Under the pieces are notes generated by a model. It ran no database searches. It was not told the origin of the DNA and saw nothing but the letters and a program-made list of their open reading frames with translations. From the NCBI RefSeq assembly GCF_000485595.1, contig NW_014577131.1, positions 267,145-287,334 of the forward strand: a stretch of DNA of 20,190 nucleotides, read 5' to 3'. This DNA comes from Priapulus caudatus (lineage: Eukaryota > Priapulida > Priapulimorpha > Priapulimorphida > Priapulidae). The position numbers and the translations under genes are program-made. Shown here one piece after another: positions 18,440 to 20,190 of this stretch; the stretch's first letter is position 1; each line of letters starts with the position of its first letter.

Positions 18440-19065
18440 TAAAGCTAAGAGCACCGTAGGGTAGTGAGGTGATATATATAATATAGTATAGATAGTATAT
18501 ATAATATATAAGTATAGTAGGGAGGGTATATCGTTCGTAAAAATAGTCAATTCAAAGTTGTCGCGCAGCCATCGTCGAATCATGTGTCGAAACAAGGTGT
18601 TCCGGCGAAGCTCAAACTTTTGAGCAATACGTACGAGGCGAGAGGATCGTGAGTAGCGTACGTGTATATGAGTATGGATATAGTATAGGTATAGGTGAGT
18701 AGTATATATAGAGTAGGATTATATTATCGGGTTTCGTAAAAAATATCAATTCAATGTTCGCGGGCAGGCCATCGTCTAAATTCATTACAAAGGCAGCGTT
18801 TTGTCGCGCGAAGCTCAATCTTTTATCCAATATCGTAGCAGGCGAAGACGTATAGCGGTAGCGTGTAAGGTATAGTATTGGTATATAAGTATAGTAGATA
18901 GTATAGTAAGGGATTAGTAGGATAGAGGTAGGGGTGGGTGTTCGGTGGAAAAATATCAATGTCAATTCGCAGCAGCATCGTCTAATCATTACAAACAAGT
19001 TTTTCGCGGCGAGCTCAACTTTTACAGAGTATGCGGACAGGGCGAAGGACGTATAGCGGTACGGT
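18440..19065 (-). repeat. Three ~200-bp tandem units related to the cyclase gene 3' flank
   Basis: The motif CGTAAAAA.TA.TCAATTC recurs at 18536, 18735 and 18943, a period of about 199-208 bp. On the minus strand each unit has GCTATACGTC-TTCGCCTG, a block ending AAAAGTTGAG, then a TATA-rich segment. The first of these blocks also occurs once on the plus strand, directly after the cyclase gene (about 17697-17741). Units differ mostly by small insertions and deletions. Confidence 0.7.
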
Positions 19066-19133
19066 GTGATGAGCGGGGGGGACAGGAGATCTTATAGTGG
19101 ATGTTGTAGAAGTGACGGTCTTGACTACCATCA

Positions 19134-20190
19134 CTAGAGCAGGGCAGCGCCTGAGCGAGAGAGCAGCGATGCACAGTCCGAGGCGAAGCCGCGAACGCAG
19201 GCAGGTGGCGGCTGCCGCGCCGTACCACCGCAAACAGCCGCGGGGGGCGCCGGTGCGCGTGCGCGGGATGTGACAGTGGGCCGTGGAGACTCGGGTGCCC
19301 GGTCGGGCGGCATCGCAGTCCAGGGGTTGCGACGTTCTCTGAGGCGAGCGGGATCGGCGCGTGTTTCGGGACTGCAGGAAGATCGTTGTGCAGCGGGGAG
19401 AAGACGTCGACGTGAGCGCAGAGGTAGTCGACGACAGGCGCAGTGTCGGACCACCGGTGAGACGGCCGTGATGGCTGTCTGCTGGTAGCCAAGCCGACTG
19501 GAGCCGTCTTTCGGGCCGGCCGGAGCCCCGCCCCAGCGAAGTCCGGTTGAAGCGGGTTTATGTTGAGTCGTCCGCTTGGTGCCGAGGTGATTCGACGTCG
19601 TTCGGGGCCAGCGTCGTGCCCAGCCCTGTGTGTGTCAGCAGAGAGCACGGCTGGCACATCTGGGATGGGCGGCCCATTATCTGCCTTCCCAGTCCTATTC
19701 AACATTGACGTAATAACATTTCTAAATATAACTTTGAATGTTGACGTTGCTGTAAAGGTGTACTGGAAAGAAAATTATATGTCGATATCGAACAGGTAAA
19801 GGTCGAGGTTACCGAAAGCAGCTAACTGAGACAGAAAGACGACGAGGTACGCAAACGCGTGGTGGCGACATAGTAGTGGCTCAGCCAAGATGTCCTGGTG
19901 ACGGGTGACGTCGTAGCTTGGGCTCCGTGCATCGAGTCCTGGGCCGACGACGTCGATGACGGCTCCCGGACCGGATCAGGGTCTTCAGCGGTATTGTGTG
20001 TCAACGCCTGCGCATGCTCGTAGAGAATGCAGGAGGGGCGCAGTCGCACGGTGGCGGTGCCGAGAATGCGCGCGGGTCGGGGTGACGAGAAGGCGTGGCT
20101 GCCGTCGTAATAGACGCCACCTGGTGTCGAAATCCCTTGGAAGCCGACGCTGGATGTTTTGAATTTCAATAGCATCGCCACGTTACCGAT
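19134..20190 (-). pseudogene. Inverted, indel-rich paralogue of the cyclase-family gene (5' end off window)
   Basis: Reading the minus strand from 20190, the sequence follows the gene at 16580-17640 from about residue 36 onward. It shares ACACCAGGTGGCGTCTATTA, the same intron position (exon 2 edge at about 19694) and the same end GCTCTAG (stop at 19134-19136). One- or two-base insertions and deletions occur every 10-30 bases in exons and intron alike. The intron donor reads GCTGAG instead of GTGAG. No frame stays open across the conserved motif. A block around 20050-20100 differs more strongly, so the source is a paralogue, not the same locus. Either a pseudogene or low-accuracy sequence of a functional tail-to-tail duplicate. 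Confidence 0.8.

Noticed and set aside
19022-19705. 227-codon minus-strand frame as a new proline/arginine-rich protein
   Set aside because: It is a frame-shifted reading of the damaged cyclase paralogue; local matches to the intact gene run through all three frames.

Overview
This window is nuclear DNA from an intron-rich eukaryote, most likely an invertebrate metazoan. Three spliced genes have GT..AG introns with matching phases. Two of them encode the conserved eukaryotic proteins PARL (a mitochondrial rhomboid protease) and RNASEH2B (RNase H2 subunit B). Much of the rest is short DNA transposons (MITEs), retrotransposon scraps and microsatellites. I cannot name the species. There are no bacterial operons, CRISPR arrays or prophage genes.

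Layout. Bases 1-3027 are repeat-rich: a foldback inverted repeat cut by the window edge, the tail of a non-LTR retrotransposon, a Harbinger-like MITE with TTA target duplications, telomere-like and CTAA repeats, and a first copy of a TIR element with 9-bp target duplications. Bases 3028-6637 (+) hold PARL in nine exons, 340 aa, with a Harbinger-like MITE in its last intron. Bases 7295-13568 (-) hold RNASEH2B in ten exons, 279 aa. The two genes converge with 657 bp between stop codons and probably have overlapping 3' UTRs. RNASEH2B introns carry two CAGGG-ended elements with 5-bp target duplications. Its 2.3-kb first intron carries a composite TIR element with a Ty1/copia RNase H fragment and a nested MITE.

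Bases 13569-16500 hold the RNASEH2B promoter region, a degenerate tandem repeat with coding-like spacing, an inverted duplication around a hAT-like end, a third 9-bp-TSD element, and GA, CAGA and GATA microsatellites. Bases 16580-17640 (+) hold a two-exon gene for a secreted cyclase-family (kynurenine formamidase-like) protein of 293 aa, with a signal peptide and a possible GPI-anchor tail. It is more GC-rich than its neighbours. From about 18440 to the window end lie tandem ~200-bp copies of its 3' flank and then a tail-to-tail inverted paralogue full of small insertions and deletions. That copy is either a pseudogene or poorly polished sequence.

The genes do not form a functional pathway. 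PARL acts in the mitochondrial inner membrane, RNASEH2B in nuclear ribonucleotide excision repair, and the cyclase-like protein in the secretory pathway. I did not find a convincing new multi-gene system. The most unusual structures are the composite transposon with the copia fragment, the TIR family with internal telomere-like repeats, and the unexplained tandem repeat near 13.8-14.5 kb.
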